In this document: positions 37,669-45,826 of the stretch, piece after piece
Numbering within the stretch: position 1 is the first letter of the stretch
How the letters are laid out: every line of letters starts with the position of its first letter
Assembly (NCBI GenBank): GCA_030055515.1
Contig: JASFYI010000002.1
Span: 251,290 to 315,289 of the forward strand
DNA length: 64,000 bases
Direction: 5' to 3'
Source: Methanolinea sp.
GTDB lineage: Archaea; Halobacteriota; Methanomicrobia; Methanomicrobiales; Methanospirillaceae
The notes under the pieces: model-generated
The model's database searches: none
Told to the model about the DNA's origin: nothing
The model's input: only the letters and a program-made list of their open reading frames with translations
Translations under genes and position numbers: made by a program

Positions 37669-38316
37669 ATGCACCACATCGACGTCCGCATCGAGAGGGA
37701 TGTCTACGATGCCAACCGGCGGATCGCCGGGGAGAACGCGCGGCACCTGCGGGAACACGGCGTCCGCGCCTTCGACCTCCTCGGCGCGATCGGCTCGGGC
37801 AAGACTGCCCTCATCGAGAGGCTGGTCCCGCTCCTGCGGGAGAGGGGTTTCAGGCCCGGGGCCATCGCGGGAGACGTCTACGGCGACGACGACTACAGGA
37901 GGATCAAGGCGCTCGGCATCCCGGTCGTCAACGCGAACACCGGGAAGGAGTGCCACCTCGACGCGCACCTCGTGGGCCACGCCCTCGAGGAGCTCGACCT
38001 CGACGCAATCGACATCCTCTTCATCGAGAACGTCGGCAACATGGTCTGCCCGACCGACTTCCCGCTCGGCGCGGAGAAGAGGGTCGTCATCGTGAGCGCG
38101 ACGGAGGGCGACGATGTCGTGAACAAGCACCCCATGATGTTCCGGGAGTGCGCAATCGGCGTGATCAACAAGGTGGACCTCGCGCCCCTCGTGGGCGCGG
38201 ACCTCGAGCGGATGGAGAGGGACATGGCCCGGTACCACCCCGGGATGAAGGTCTTCCGGACGAACCTCCGGAAAGGGGAAGGGGTCGTCCCGCTCCTCGA
38301 CGCCCTCCTCGCGTGA
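37669..38316 (+). CDS. hypB: Hydrogenase maturation GTPase HypB
   Basis: A 215-residue SIMIBI-class GTPase that inserts nickel into [NiFe] hydrogenases. The P-loop is LLGAIGSGKTALIER near residue 43, then IAGDVYGDDDYRRIKALG, NTGKECHLDAHLV with metal ligands, IENVGNMVCPTDF and INKVDLAPLVG for guanine binding. It lacks the N-terminal CxxCGC and His-rich stretches of some bacterial forms, as is usual in archaea. CCTATAAAC about 25 bases upstream suggests a leaderless transcript. It would serve the Eha hydrogenase encoded in this window. Confidence 0.95.
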   Translation: MHHIDVRIERDVYDANRRIAGENARHLREHGVRAFDLLGAIGSGKTALIERLVPLLRERGFRPGAIAGDVYGDDDYRRIKALGIPVVNANTGKECHLDAHLVGHALEELDLDAIDILFIENVGNMVCPTDFPLGAEKRVVIVSATEGDDVVNKHPMMFRECAIGVINKVDLAPLVGADLERMERDMARYHPGMKVFRTNLRKGEGVVPLLDALLA

Positions 38317-38360
38317 GCGGGCATGTTTAAGAGGGCTGGACACAAATAATTTAAGACCCG

Positions 38361-38379
38361 GGCAGGAACAGTTCCTGCC
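38361..38379 (+). promoter_or_regulatory. Hairpin in the leader of the S8e gene
   Basis: GGCAGGAA and TTCCTGCC are perfect inverted copies around a three-base loop. The element lies about 15 bases after a TATA-like AATAATTTAAG and 37 bases before the S8e start codon. It would either form the 5' end of the mRNA or act as an operator. Autogenous control by the ribosomal protein is possible but unproven. Confidence 0.5.
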
Positions 38380-38416
38380 GCGATACGCGACGAAGATGAG
38401 GGAAAGGTGAGACACC

Positions 38417-38794
38417 ATGCTCTGGCAGGGGAGGTCAGTGAGGAAGTACACGGGCGCGCGGTACCACCAGCGGCTCGTGAAGAGGAGGAGGGAGATCGGT
38501 TCTGCGCCGACAGATAGCCACATCGGGAAGGACCGGCGCGTCGTCGTGAGGACGACGGGCGGCAACGTGAAAGTGAGGACGATGCGCGCGGAGTACGCGA
38601 ACGTCGCAGACCCGGCGACGGGGACCGTCCGGCGCGTGCGCATCGAGACGGTGGAGGAGAACGTCGCGAACCCCAACTACGTCCGCCGCAACCTCCTCAC
38701 GAAGGGCGCGATCGTGAGGACCGAGATAGGCCGCGCGCGGATCGTGAGCAGGCCGGGGCAGGAAGGCGTGATCAACGCCGTCCTCCTGAAGTGA
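38417..38794 (+). CDS. rps8e: 30S ribosomal protein S8e
   Basis: A 125-residue ribosomal protein S8e, specific to archaea and eukaryotes. It has MLWQGRSVRKYTGARYHQRL at the start, EIGSAPTDSHIG, ENVANPNYVRRNLLTKGAIV and the C-terminal VSRPGQEGVINAVLL. Length is standard for archaea. The ATG is preceded by GGTGAG about 7 bases upstream. It is monocistronic, with its own promoter after hypB and a hairpin in the leader. Confidence 0.97.
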   Translation: MLWQGRSVRKYTGARYHQRLVKRRREIGSAPTDSHIGKDRRVVVRTTGGNVKVRTMRAEYANVADPATGTVRRVRIETVEENVANPNYVRRNLLTKGAIVRTEIGRARIVSRPGQEGVINAVLLK

Positions 38795-38903
38795 GGTCCC
38801 GGCGCGTGGTCTGCGCCGGCCGGTCACCGACTCTTTTCCAAGGTACAGGAACGGTGCGCAGGGCTGCCGGGGTCCCGGCACCCGCGGGCGAAAAAGGGGA
38901 GAT

Positions 38904-39260
38904 TTAATCCGTGGCCACGAAGGCGGTCTTCCCGACCTTCGCGTAGACGCCGCAGACGGGACAGGTGTACGTGTCGGGCAGGTCCTCGAAGGCCGTCCCG
39001 GGCTTTATCCCGTTCTTCGGCTCGCCCCTCTCCGGGTCGTAGATGTACCCGCACACGACGCAGCGGTACCGCCCCGTCGGCGCTTCCAGCGCGGTGAACG
39101 CACTCTTCCCGATCTTTGCCTTCCCGCAGACCGGGCACGTGTAGCTGCTCGGGAGATCCTCGAACGCCGTTCCCGGCGGGATCCCGTTCTTCGGTTCACC
39201 CCGCGCCGGATCGTAGATATAACCGCACGCTTCGCACCTGTAGGGTTTCATCTTTTTCAT
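38904..39260 (-). CDS. Tandem double rubredoxin
   Basis: A 118-residue protein made of two complete rubredoxin domains. Domain 1 has [15 protein letters not shown] and CPVCGKAKI; domain 2 has [15 protein letters not shown] and [10 protein letters not shown]. Each provides two CxxC pairs for one iron atom, and each contains the GTAFEDLP loop. Rubredoxins carry electrons one at a time, often to superoxide reductase, rubrerythrin or flavodiiron proteins; none is adjacent here. An in-frame ATG at 39251 is an alternative start. A pyrimidine-rich terminator-like stretch follows the stop. Confidence 0.93.
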   Translation of the reverse strand: MKKMKPYRCEACGYIYDPARGEPKNGIPPGTAFEDLPSSYTCPVCGKAKIGKSAFTALEAPTGRYRCVVCGYIYDPERGEPKNGIKPGTAFEDLPDTYTCPVCGVYAKVGKTAFVATD

Positions 39261-39356
39261 GCCAATCCCTCAGTAGTTCCAGTTGCGCGATGCAACACAT
39301 GAGAGGAAGGCCGGTGAGGGTAATAAATATACCCAATTGCGAATTGCGGACAGAGA
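39261..39356 (-). promoter_or_regulatory. Rubredoxin promoter with short repeats
   Basis: Upstream of the rubredoxin gene, GGGTAATAAATATACCC holds a TATA-type core (minus-strand TATTTATTA) flanked by GGGTA/TACCC. Next to it is a direct repeat of AATTGCG (two copies), and nearer the start GTTGC-gcgat-GCAAC forms a 5-bp inverted repeat. These could be binding sites of a redox-responsive regulator; no regulator can be named. Confidence 0.45.
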
Positions 39357-39437
39357 ATGACTCCCCCGCGGACAACCGCTCGCGAGGGATCGCACTCCCG
39401 CCGGCAGCACGCAGGGCACCGCGCGTTCCCGGGCGTT

Positions 39438-39503
39438 CAAAAGTCGTATCCGGAAAAAGGTGTGCGTGGTGTAGGAGGAGGACTGTGACGGATACGACTT
39501 TTG
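39438..39503. repeat. 15-bp perfect inverted repeat with 36-base loop
   Basis: CAAAAGTCGTATCCG at 39438-39452 and CGGATACGACTTTTG at 39489-39503 are exact inverted copies. The loop is purine-rich. The right arm runs into T-rich sequence, so a rightward transcript would form a long stem followed by U residues, like a terminator or a small structured RNA. No transposase or target-site duplication is visible. Confidence 0.8.
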
Positions 39504-39819
39504 CCGAATATTTTATTCACATTATTATAATATAAATATTTTGATAATGGATAATACCCCCATTTCCCTGCCGGGAAGTCTTCCCTCGTGCCCCCTCGTC
39601 TCCCGGCGCGACCCGGGGATCGCCGCGGATTTTCCGCCGGCAGAAGAGGGTCTCCCCGGCCAGTGGCTTCGTCACACGCGGGGGACCGGGGATGCCAATT
39701 CGTCGATTGCACGAGTCACCGCGGCCCTCCCGGGAATCCCGTGTCCCCTGCCCGCCGGCACGCCGAACAGTTGATAGCGTCGCGGGAAAAACCATTCCTC
39801 CGATGCACGGACGGCCGGG

Positions 39820-40290
39820 GTGGACGCGGTGAGCCTCTCCATCACGATCGCGGCGCCCTTCCGCCACTCGCACAGGACGGAGCTGCGGAAGAACGAGATC
39901 GTGTACTACCTCGCGTTCAAGCAGCACTGGATGAACATCGAGCAGGCGAACCAGGTGATCGCGCGGGCGCTCGAGGAGGGGCTCGTCGCGGTGGAGGGCG
40001 ACATGATCCGGCCTCTCTTCGACGTCTCGGGCGTCGAGATCCCGCTCGGTTTCAAGCCCGGCCCCTCGGTCTTCCGCAAGTCGGACCCCCTCGACGACCT
40101 CGTCGAGCGGATCGCGGAGCGGGCGGGGATGCAGAAGGGGGCGGTGGTCTCGGAGGTGAACCGGATCGTGCAGGAGAAGTTCCAGGGCAACCTCGCGCCC
40201 GAGGCGGCGGCTGTCATCCTCGCGAAGCGCCACGGCGTGGAGTTCCGCGATCTTTTGCCCGCGCTCCGGGACCAGGTCCTCTCGTCCTGA
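39820..40290 (+). CDS. DUF2240 family archaeal protein
   Basis: A 156-residue archaeal protein of the DUF2240 family. The first about 70 residues look like a winged-helix domain (NEIVYYLAFKQHWMNIEQAN, then ALEEGLVAVEGDMIRPLFD). The rest is helical, with DLVERIAERAGMQKGAVVSE and AAAVILAKRHGVEF. Cellular role is not established; DNA or RNA binding is suggested by the winged-helix-like part. The GTG at 39820 is used; another GTG at 39829 is possible. It is convergent with rps6e. Confidence 0.78.
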   Translation: MDAVSLSITIAAPFRHSHRTELRKNEIVYYLAFKQHWMNIEQANQVIARALEEGLVAVEGDMIRPLFDVSGVEIPLGFKPGPSVFRKSDPLDDLVERIAERAGMQKGAVVSEVNRIVQEKFQGNLAPEAAAVILAKRHGVEFRDLLPALRDQVLSS

Positions 40291-40339
40291 TTGCGACCCC
40301 GGGCCGGACAGCCCTCGGGGAAAAAAGGGAAAGGGAAAA

Positions 40340-40744
40340 TTACTTCTTCTTCTCTTCCGCGGCGGGCTTCGGGATGAGCTCGTCGAGCGGCTTTTCCCCG
40401 TACTGGACGACGCGCGCGTTGATCTGGACGAACTCGGGGGTGATCTCGTTCCCGCGGAGGGTCTTCCTCTTCCGCTGCCCCTCGCGCGTGGGCCTGAACC
40501 CCGGTCCGCCGGAGAGGAGGACCTTGCGCCGGCCCGCGAACGGGAGGTTCTTCCGGGCAGGGGTCCCGTCCCTGTCGGACCCTCCCGTGATCTCCATCCT
40601 GTACCCCGGCAGCCCGAGGATACCCATGTCGACCTCGTCGCCGATGCGCTTGCCTATCAGGGCGCCGGCCGCCCCGCCGCTCACGTCCACCTTGTAGGAG
40701 CGGCCCGTCTTCTGATCGGACAGAACGATCTTGAACTCTGCCAT
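40340..40744 (-). CDS. rps6e: 30S ribosomal protein S6e
   Basis: A 134-residue ribosomal protein S6e. Characteristic parts are FKIVLSDQKTGRSYKVDV, LIGKRIGDEVDMGILGLPGY, EITGGSDRDGTPARKNLPF and RKRKTLRGNEITPEFVQIN. Length is typical of archaea, without the long eukaryotic C-terminal helix. It lies downstream of infB on the same strand with a 134-base gap containing TTAATAAGT, so it may have its own promoter. A T-rich tract after its stop (40320-40339 on the coding strand) is a probable terminator. Confidence 0.97.
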   Translation of the reverse strand: MAEFKIVLSDQKTGRSYKVDVSGGAAGALIGKRIGDEVDMGILGLPGYRMEITGGSDRDGTPARKNLPFAGRRKVLLSGGPGFRPTREGQRKRKTLRGNEITPEFVQINARVVQYGEKPLDELIPKPAAEEKKK

Positions 40745-40878
40745 CCTGTTTCACACCCCTTGAAAAGGAGCCACCCGCTCTCCCGCGCCCGGCCGGGACC
40801 CCGCGGGAACGCGCCGGTCCCCTGCCCGGCAGGGCATCCACGAAGTACCTCTACAATTGGGCGGGTGCCTTAATAAGT

Positions 40879-42654
40879 CTATTTCCCCCAGAACGGGTTC
40901 TCCCTCCGCCTCATCGCGGTGAACTCGGCGAGGACTTCCTGCGTCGGGATGGGGAGGTGGGAGAGGAGCTCTTTCTCGAGGACTTTCACGTGCTTCTCCG
41001 GGATGTCCACGAGGAGCTCGTCGCCGACGTCGCACTGCCTCCCCACGGTCGCCCCCTCTATCGCGATCGCGATTTCCGCGCCCGCCTGCGCCTCCCTGAT
41101 GTTCTCCTGGTTGAGCTGCATCGACTTCACGTGCCCGACCTTCCGCCCGTCCCGCTGGATCAGGTCCACGCCGGTCCGCAGCGTCCCCGCGAGGACCCGC
41201 ACGCCCACGACGGCTGGGTTGCTCTGGCGGAAGACGCAGTGGGGGAGGATCCGGATCTTCGCCGGGTACACGATCTGCTCGAACTTCTGCTGTTCCGTCC
41301 GGCGCCGCAGCTCGTCCCTCCATTGGACGTAGTCCTCGACGAGCTTGTAGATGACGCGCCCCTCGAAGATCTTCACGGGGAAGGAGGGGTCCTTTGCCAT
41401 CTCGGCCGCGTCCGGGAGGAGGGGCGTCGAGAAGGCGATGATGGCCCTGTAGTAGGGGTTCTTGATCGTCACCGCCTCGACGAGGTCGTGCCTGCTCACC
41501 GACCCGACGGCCGCCCGCATCACCCCGATCCCCTTCTCCTCGAGTTCCTTGCAGAGCGCCTCGAGCGCACCGATGGTGTCGGCCTTGATGATCAGCCCCT
41601 CGGGCGAGAGGGTGACGTGGATCGTCGCCATCTCCTTCCGGATCTCCTCCATCGCGGCCTCCGCGTCCCCCCTCACGACCCTGATCGGGGAGCCGGCGAT
41701 CGCGCCCTCGAGGTTCGGCGCGCTCACCTTGATCCCGGCCGCGGCCGTGACGGACCTGACCCTCGAGAACCTGTCCTCGATGAGGATCTCGTGGAGCGGC
41801 CGCGGCTGGAGGAGTGCGCGGACCTTCGTCACGGCGAGGCCGTCCTGCTTTGCGACCACGATCTCGTCGCCCACCGAGAGCGTCCCGTCGTACAGGATGA
41901 CGTCGAGGGTCGTCCCGAGGCCCTTCTCCTCCTTCACCTCGAGGATCGTCCCCATCCCCGGCCCGTCGACCGAGAAGGAGAGGGCCTTCTCCATGTACTT
42001 CTGGGCAAGGCCGATCATCACCATCAGGAGCTCGGGGATCCCCTCGCCCGTGTGGGCACTCACCGGGACGATGGCGAGGTTCCGCTGGAAGTCAGTGATG
42101 CGGTCGAACCGCTCCGCCGAGAACCCGAGTTCCGAGAGCTGGCCCACGATCTCGTACACGCCCTTCTCGAGGAGGTCTTTTACCCTGTCGTTCTGCCGCG
42201 CGAAACTCGCGAGGAACGGCTGGTCGCGGTTCACCTTCCAGCCGTGGATCCGGTCGATCTTCGTCGCGGCGACCACGAACGGCGTCTTGTACGTCCTCAG
42301 GATCTGGATCGCCTCGACCGTCTGGGGCTGGAATCCCTGGGTGATGTCCACCACGAGGACCGCCATGTCCGCGAGGGCCCCGCCCCGCGCGCGCAGCGTC
42401 GTGAACGCGTGGTGGCCGGGGGTGTCGATGAAGAGGAGGCCCGGGACATTGAGGGGGAGCTTCTCCATCGAGCCGCTCATCTTCCGTATCGCCTCGATGG
42501 GGACGAGGGTCGCCCCGATGTGCTGCGTGATCGCCCCGTCCTCCGTGCTCACGACAGAGGAGCCCCTTATCCGGTCGAGGAGCGACGTCTTGCCGTGGTC
42601 GACGTGCCCGAGCACGCAGACGATCGGCGTCCTGATGCGCTGTGCCTCCTTCAC
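40879..42654 (-). CDS. infB: Translation initiation factor IF2/aIF5B
   Basis: A 591-residue GTPase promoting ribosomal subunit joining. G1 is GHVDHGKTS at residues 16-24, G3 is DTPGHHAFTTLRARG and G4 is ATKIDRI, with Thr where Asn is commoner, as in archaeal/eukaryal relatives. The length, with four domains and no long N-terminal extension, fits aIF5B. I chose the GTG at 42654, behind GGAGGGAGA, because relatives begin about 15 residues before the P-loop. A more upstream ATG at 42738 also has purine-rich sequence before it. No intein is present. Confidence 0.95.
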   Translation of the reverse strand: MKEAQRIRTPIVCVLGHVDHGKTSLLDRIRGSSVVSTEDGAITQHIGATLVPIEAIRKMSGSMEKLPLNVPGLLFIDTPGHHAFTTLRARGGALADMAVLVVDITQGFQPQTVEAIQILRTYKTPFVVAATKIDRIHGWKVNRDQPFLASFARQNDRVKDLLEKGVYEIVGQLSELGFSAERFDRITDFQRNLAIVPVSAHTGEGIPELLMVMIGLAQKYMEKALSFSVDGPGMGTILEVKEEKGLGTTLDVILYDGTLSVGDEIVVAKQDGLAVTKVRALLQPRPLHEILIEDRFSRVRSVTAAAGIKVSAPNLEGAIAGSPIRVVRGDAEAAMEEIRKEMATIHVTLSPEGLIIKADTIGALEALCKELEEKGIGVMRAAVGSVSRHDLVEAVTIKNPYYRAIIAFSTPLLPDAAEMAKDPSFPVKIFEGRVIYKLVEDYVQWRDELRRRTEQQKFEQIVYPAKIRILPHCVFRQSNPAVVGVRVLAGTLRTGVDLIQRDGRKVGHVKSMQLNQENIREAQAGAEIAIAIEGATVGRQCDVGDELLVDIPEKHVKVLEKELLSHLPIPTQEVLAEFTAMRRRENPFWGK

Positions 42655-42869
42655 CTCTCTCCCTCCGGGCCGGCCCACGGGGTCGTGCGCGCGGGGACTG
42701 CGCGGGGATGCGCGGGGACCGGTCCGCCCCGCGGGCATCTCCCCTCCAACCCCCCTCCGGTCGTGCATTGTACTAGGAGCCGCATGAATTATATACGCAG
42801 CGCAGAACCGCCGCGCCACGCGGGGATATCTTAAAGTCTGCCCGGGTGAAAAAGAAGAGGGTACATCCT

Positions 42870-42942
42870 GCCAGGGTGGGGTAGTTGGTTATCCTAGGGG
42901 ACTGTGGATCCCCCGACCCGGGTTCGAGTCTCGGCCCTGGCC
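42870..42942 (+). tRNA. tRNA-His (GTG)
   Basis: The acceptor GCCAGGG/CCCTGGC pairs fully and the discriminator is C73, as in histidine tRNAs. The anticodon stem GGGGA/TCCCC encloses CTGTGGA, giving GTG. The T arm CCGGG-TTCGAGT-CTCGG fixes the numbering. The base before G1 is T, so the extra G at position -1 is not encoded. ATATCTTAAAG about 45 bases upstream is a TATA candidate. Confidence 0.92.
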
Positions 42943-43006
42943 TGCTCCCGTTTCTCCCCGGTTTTCGCCCGTAGCGCGGGCTTTCCCGCGTTCCCGGCGC
43001 CGCACC

Positions 43007-43171
43007 CTAGCCCGGGACCATCCGCGCCTCGCACCGCGGGCAGGCGAGGGTGTGGCAGGGGACCGTCACGTGGGCCGCGACCCTGTACCCGCAGACGGGG
43101 CAGACGCAGAACGAGGGCGGGACTCCCCCCTCCCCCGTCCTCCATCCCCTCCCCTCTCCTCCGTTGCGCAT
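43007..43171 (-). CDS. Small zinc-ribbon protein
   Basis: A 54-residue protein whose last 35 residues contain CVCPVCGYRVAAHVTVPCHT then LACPRCEARM, a rubredoxin-like knuckle with four or more cysteines that should bind one zinc. Similar tiny proteins are common in methanogens and anaerobic bacteria. The first about 20 residues are Gly/Arg-rich and may be over-extended. The partner and role are unknown. It is divergent from the PEGA-domain gene. Confidence 0.6.
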   Translation of the reverse strand: MRNGGEGRGWRTGEGGVPPSFCVCPVCGYRVAAHVTVPCHTLACPRCEARMVPG

Positions 43172-43311
43172 GCTCCACCCGGGCGTACCTCTCCCGTGCC
43201 ACCCTATAAACCTGTCCGTCCGCGAAAAAGGGAGGGGAGAGGGACACTTCGGACTGATACCTTTAAATAATGCCAGCCCCTCCCAATATATATAGTTGAT
43301 TGGTGGAGTGT

Positions 43312-44187
43312 ATGGAGAGTCCAGTTTTGAGGGTCGTCGTCCTCTGCGCGGTCCTTTGCATCTTCTCACCCGTGGCGGCAGAGTCCGCGGCGGGAGCAGC
43401 GGGGAATACGGGGATATACAGGTTCCACACGAACGTGGACGGGGCAGAGGTCCTCCTCGACGGCCAGCCTGCGGGCACGACGAGGGACTACATCCTCGAC
43501 GTGCCGGTCAACCTGTCCGGCCCGTTCTACAGGACGTACACCGTCCAGAAGGAGGGTTACGAGACGTACCGCGGTGTCATCCAGTCCGTCCCGAAGAAGG
43601 GCGAGGTCCTCCACGTCTACGTGGTGATGAGCGCAAAGCCCCCGGTCCCGTACGGGAAGGTCCACCTCCTCGTCTCGCCCGCCGGCGCGGACGTGACATT
43701 CGACGGGAAGCCCGCGGGGCAGGTCCCGCCGTCTGGGGTCCTCGTCATCTACAACGTCGCCCCCGGTTCCCACCCGGTCGTCGTGAGCAAGGACGGCTAC
43801 GAGCCTTTCGAGGGGTGGGTGACGGTCTCGCCGAACGAGGCCGTGAAGTTCCCTGTCACGCTCGCCGAGAAGGAGACGGGCACGCTCTCCGTCATCTCTG
43901 ACCCGCCGGGCGCGAGGGTCCTCGTGGATGGCGCGGAGAGGGGTGTGACGCCCCTGTCGGTCACCGGCCTTGCGGCCGGTCCCCACTCGGTGCGGATCGC
44001 GGGGGCGGGGTACCAGGAGTACGTCTCGTCCGTCGACGTCATCGCGGGCGAGACCGCGACCGTGCAGGTCTCCCTCGTCCCGGTGGGGACCACCCCGAAC
44101 CCCGCCGGGCGGTCGCCCCTCCCGCCCCTCCTCCTCCTCGCGGGGCTCGGCATCGGTGCGGTCCTCGCGGCGAGGAGGTCCCGCTGA
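43312..44187 (+). CDS. PEGA-domain surface protein
   Basis: A 291-residue membrane-anchored protein. Residues 1-23 are a signal peptide (VLRVVVLCAVLCIFSPVAA). Three PEGA-type repeats follow at roughly 35-100, 113-180 and 190-257, each with a pattern such as VDGAEVLLDGQPAGTT, PAGADVTFDGKPAG or PPGARVLVDGAERG. A short Pro/Thr linker leads to a C-terminal helix (PPLLLLAGLGIGAVLAA) ending in Arg-Ser-Arg inside the cell. PEGA domains occur in surface-layer-associated proteins and near kinases. GGTGGAG precedes the ATG and CAATATATATAG is its TATA box. The next gene, 117 bases on, is a protein kinase. Confidence 0.88.
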   Translation: MESPVLRVVVLCAVLCIFSPVAAESAAGAAGNTGIYRFHTNVDGAEVLLDGQPAGTTRDYILDVPVNLSGPFYRTYTVQKEGYETYRGVIQSVPKKGEVLHVYVVMSAKPPVPYGKVHLLVSPAGADVTFDGKPAGQVPPSGVLVIYNVAPGSHPVVVSKDGYEPFEGWVTVSPNEAVKFPVTLAEKETGTLSVISDPPGARVLVDGAERGVTPLSVTGLAAGPHSVRIAGAGYQEYVSSVDVIAGETATVQVSLVPVGTTPNPAGRSPLPPLLLLAGLGIGAVLAARRSR

Positions 44188-44304
44188 CCGACCGGCCCCC
44201 CCTTCCCCTCCCCCCTTCCCTGCAGCGGGTGACGAAGACCCCACTCTCTCCACCCCGGCCCCGACCGGCACCCTCTTCTCCCCCGGGCACCGAACCGATC
44301 ACCC

Positions 44305-45762
44305 ATGGGCAGGGAATGGTCCCGGGCGATAGCCCTCCTCCTCGCGGCGGCGTGCATCGCCCTCCCCGCCTGCGGGGCGCACGGGGACGCGCAGCCACCG
44401 CCGTGGAACGCGACGTCCCGACAGGTCCAGGGTGGTCTCCCGCGGGAGTTCCGCCCGTCAGTGACGTTCCCCCCTCTGACCACCCCCGCGACGTTCCCCT
44501 CGCTCACCCCGTTCCCCACGGTGACCGTTCCCTCGAAGGGGGCGATCCCCACGTGGCCCCCCGCCGCCCCGCAGGGGCCCGCGGCGCGGACAACCCCCGT
44601 TCCCGCACCCGCGCGGCCTTCCGCGACGACACCCACCCCCGCGGCGACTCCCCCTGCCACGACCCCCGCGACGCCGTCGCCGTCGGGGACTCCGGCGCCC
44701 GCCCCCGCCCCCGCCCCCGACGGGGGAGGAGGGGGACTTCCCGGCGTAGGGGACGGGCTCGCGGTCCACCTCGCCGCCCTCCTCGCCCTCTCGGCTGCAG
44801 GCGCCCTCCTCGCCGCGGCGGCCCGCGGGGAGGGCCGGGTGCAGGGGAGAGATCAGGGCGGACCGTCTCCCGAGACCACGCTCTTTGAGGACGGGCCTCC
44901 CGGCGGCGGGGGGCCCCCGTTCCCTGCCGCCCTCGCATCCCGGTACGAGGGCGCGCGTTTCCTCCACGAGGGCGGGATCGCCCGCGTCTACGCCGCGCGC
45001 AGGAGGTCGGACGGCGCGCCCGTCGCGGTCAAGGTCCCGCTCCGCGGCGATGAGCAGACGGGGAAGTCGTTCCTCCGGGAGATAAGGGCGTGGGAAGCGC
45101 TCTCCCACCCCGGGATCGTGAGGGTCTACGGCGCAAACATCCTCCCCGTCCCCTACGTCGAGATGGAGTTCCTCCCCCGCAGCCTCGCGGACATCCCTGT
45201 CCCGGTCGACCCCGCGGAGTCCCTCCGGATCGTCGGGAAGGTCGCGGAAGCGCTCGGCTACGCCCACGACCGCGGCGTGCTCCACCGCGACCTCAAGCCC
45301 GCAAACATCCTCCTCTCCGCCGGCGGGGAGCCCAAGATCGCGGACTGGGGCCTCTCGCGGGACGAGAAGGCACCCCCGCAGTCGACCATCCACGGGTTCT
45401 CGCTCGCCTTCTCCGCCCCCGAGCAGCTCGATCCCGGCAGGTTCGGCGCCGCGTCCCGGGAGACGGACATCTACCAGCTCGGGATCGTCTGGTACTGGCT
45501 CGTCACCGGGAAGCTCCCCTTCCCCTCGGGGGACGTCGGGGAGGCACTCCGGTCCCGCCTTGAGGGGAGGGTTCTCCCGCCCTCCGCGCACGTCCCGGCG
45601 GCAGCACCCCTCGACCGCGCCATCCTCCGCTGCCTTGCGCCCGGAAGGGAAGACCGGTACAGGGACGCCCGCGACCTCCTCGCGGAGATCCGCGAGATCG
45701 GGCGACGCGTGCGGGCCGGGGAGGCGGCCGGGGACGCGGGCACGCCAGGGCAGGGCGATTGA
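44305..45762 (+). CDS. Membrane-anchored Hanks-type Ser/Thr protein kinase with lipobox-like signal
   Basis: A 485-residue protein. Residues 1-22 are a signal with LPAC23, a lipobox. Residues 30-148 are Pro/Thr/Ala-rich and low-complexity, probably a glycosylated outer spacer. Residues 152-173 form a membrane helix. The kinase domain spans 213-475: AVKV with Lys243, the helix-C Glu in REIRAWEAL, the catalytic HRDLKPANI (Asp329), metal-binding IADWG in place of DFG, and APEQLDPG. All catalytic residues are present, so it should be active inside the cell. It follows the PEGA protein and may read its state. The unusual point is kinase at the C-terminus with an N-terminal exposed spacer. Confidence 0.88.
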   Translation: MGREWSRAIALLLAAACIALPACGAHGDAQPPPWNATSRQVQGGLPREFRPSVTFPPLTTPATFPSLTPFPTVTVPSKGAIPTWPPAAPQGPAARTTPVPAPARPSATTPTPAATPPATTPATPSPSGTPAPAPAPAPDGGGGGLPGVGDGLAVHLAALLALSAAGALLAAAARGEGRVQGRDQGGPSPETTLFEDGPPGGGGPPFPAALASRYEGARFLHEGGIARVYAARRRSDGAPVAVKVPLRGDEQTGKSFLREIRAWEALSHPGIVRVYGANILPVPYVEMEFLPRSLADIPVPVDPAESLRIVGKVAEALGYAHDRGVLHRDLKPANILLSAGGEPKIADWGLSRDEKAPPQSTIHGFSLAFSAPEQLDPGRFGAASRETDIYQLGIVWYWLVTGKLPFPSGDVGEALRSRLEGRVLPPSAHVPAAAPLDRAILRCLAPGREDRYRDARDLLAEIREIGRRVRAGEAAGDAGTPGQGD

Positions 45763-45826
45763 ACCGCGGCCATCCACCGAATTTAAGTGCGCCCCCCGTC
45801 CAGAATTGGGATCGGGGTGGAAGAAG

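Larger units (their letters stand above)
39261..39819. other. 559-base intergenic region, no convincing gene
   Basis: This is the longest gap in the window. Its left quarter is the rubredoxin promoter. The middle holds a 15-bp inverted repeat (39438-39503) and then an AT-rich block of about 45 bases with TATA-like sequence near 39525-39537 on both strands. The right part is GC-rich with short frames lacking coding character and a small hairpin GGGAA-gtc-TTCCC near 39570. A small RNA transcribed rightward from the AT-rich block is possible but not demonstrated. Confidence 0.5.

Noticed and set aside
39438-39503. The inverted repeat as an insertion sequence end pair.
   Set aside because: Only 36 bases lie between the arms, no transposase is present and no target duplication is visible.
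40957-42834. A 625-codon plus-strand frame.
   Set aside because: It is antisense to infB and consists of His/Asp/Val/Arg-rich shadow sequence.
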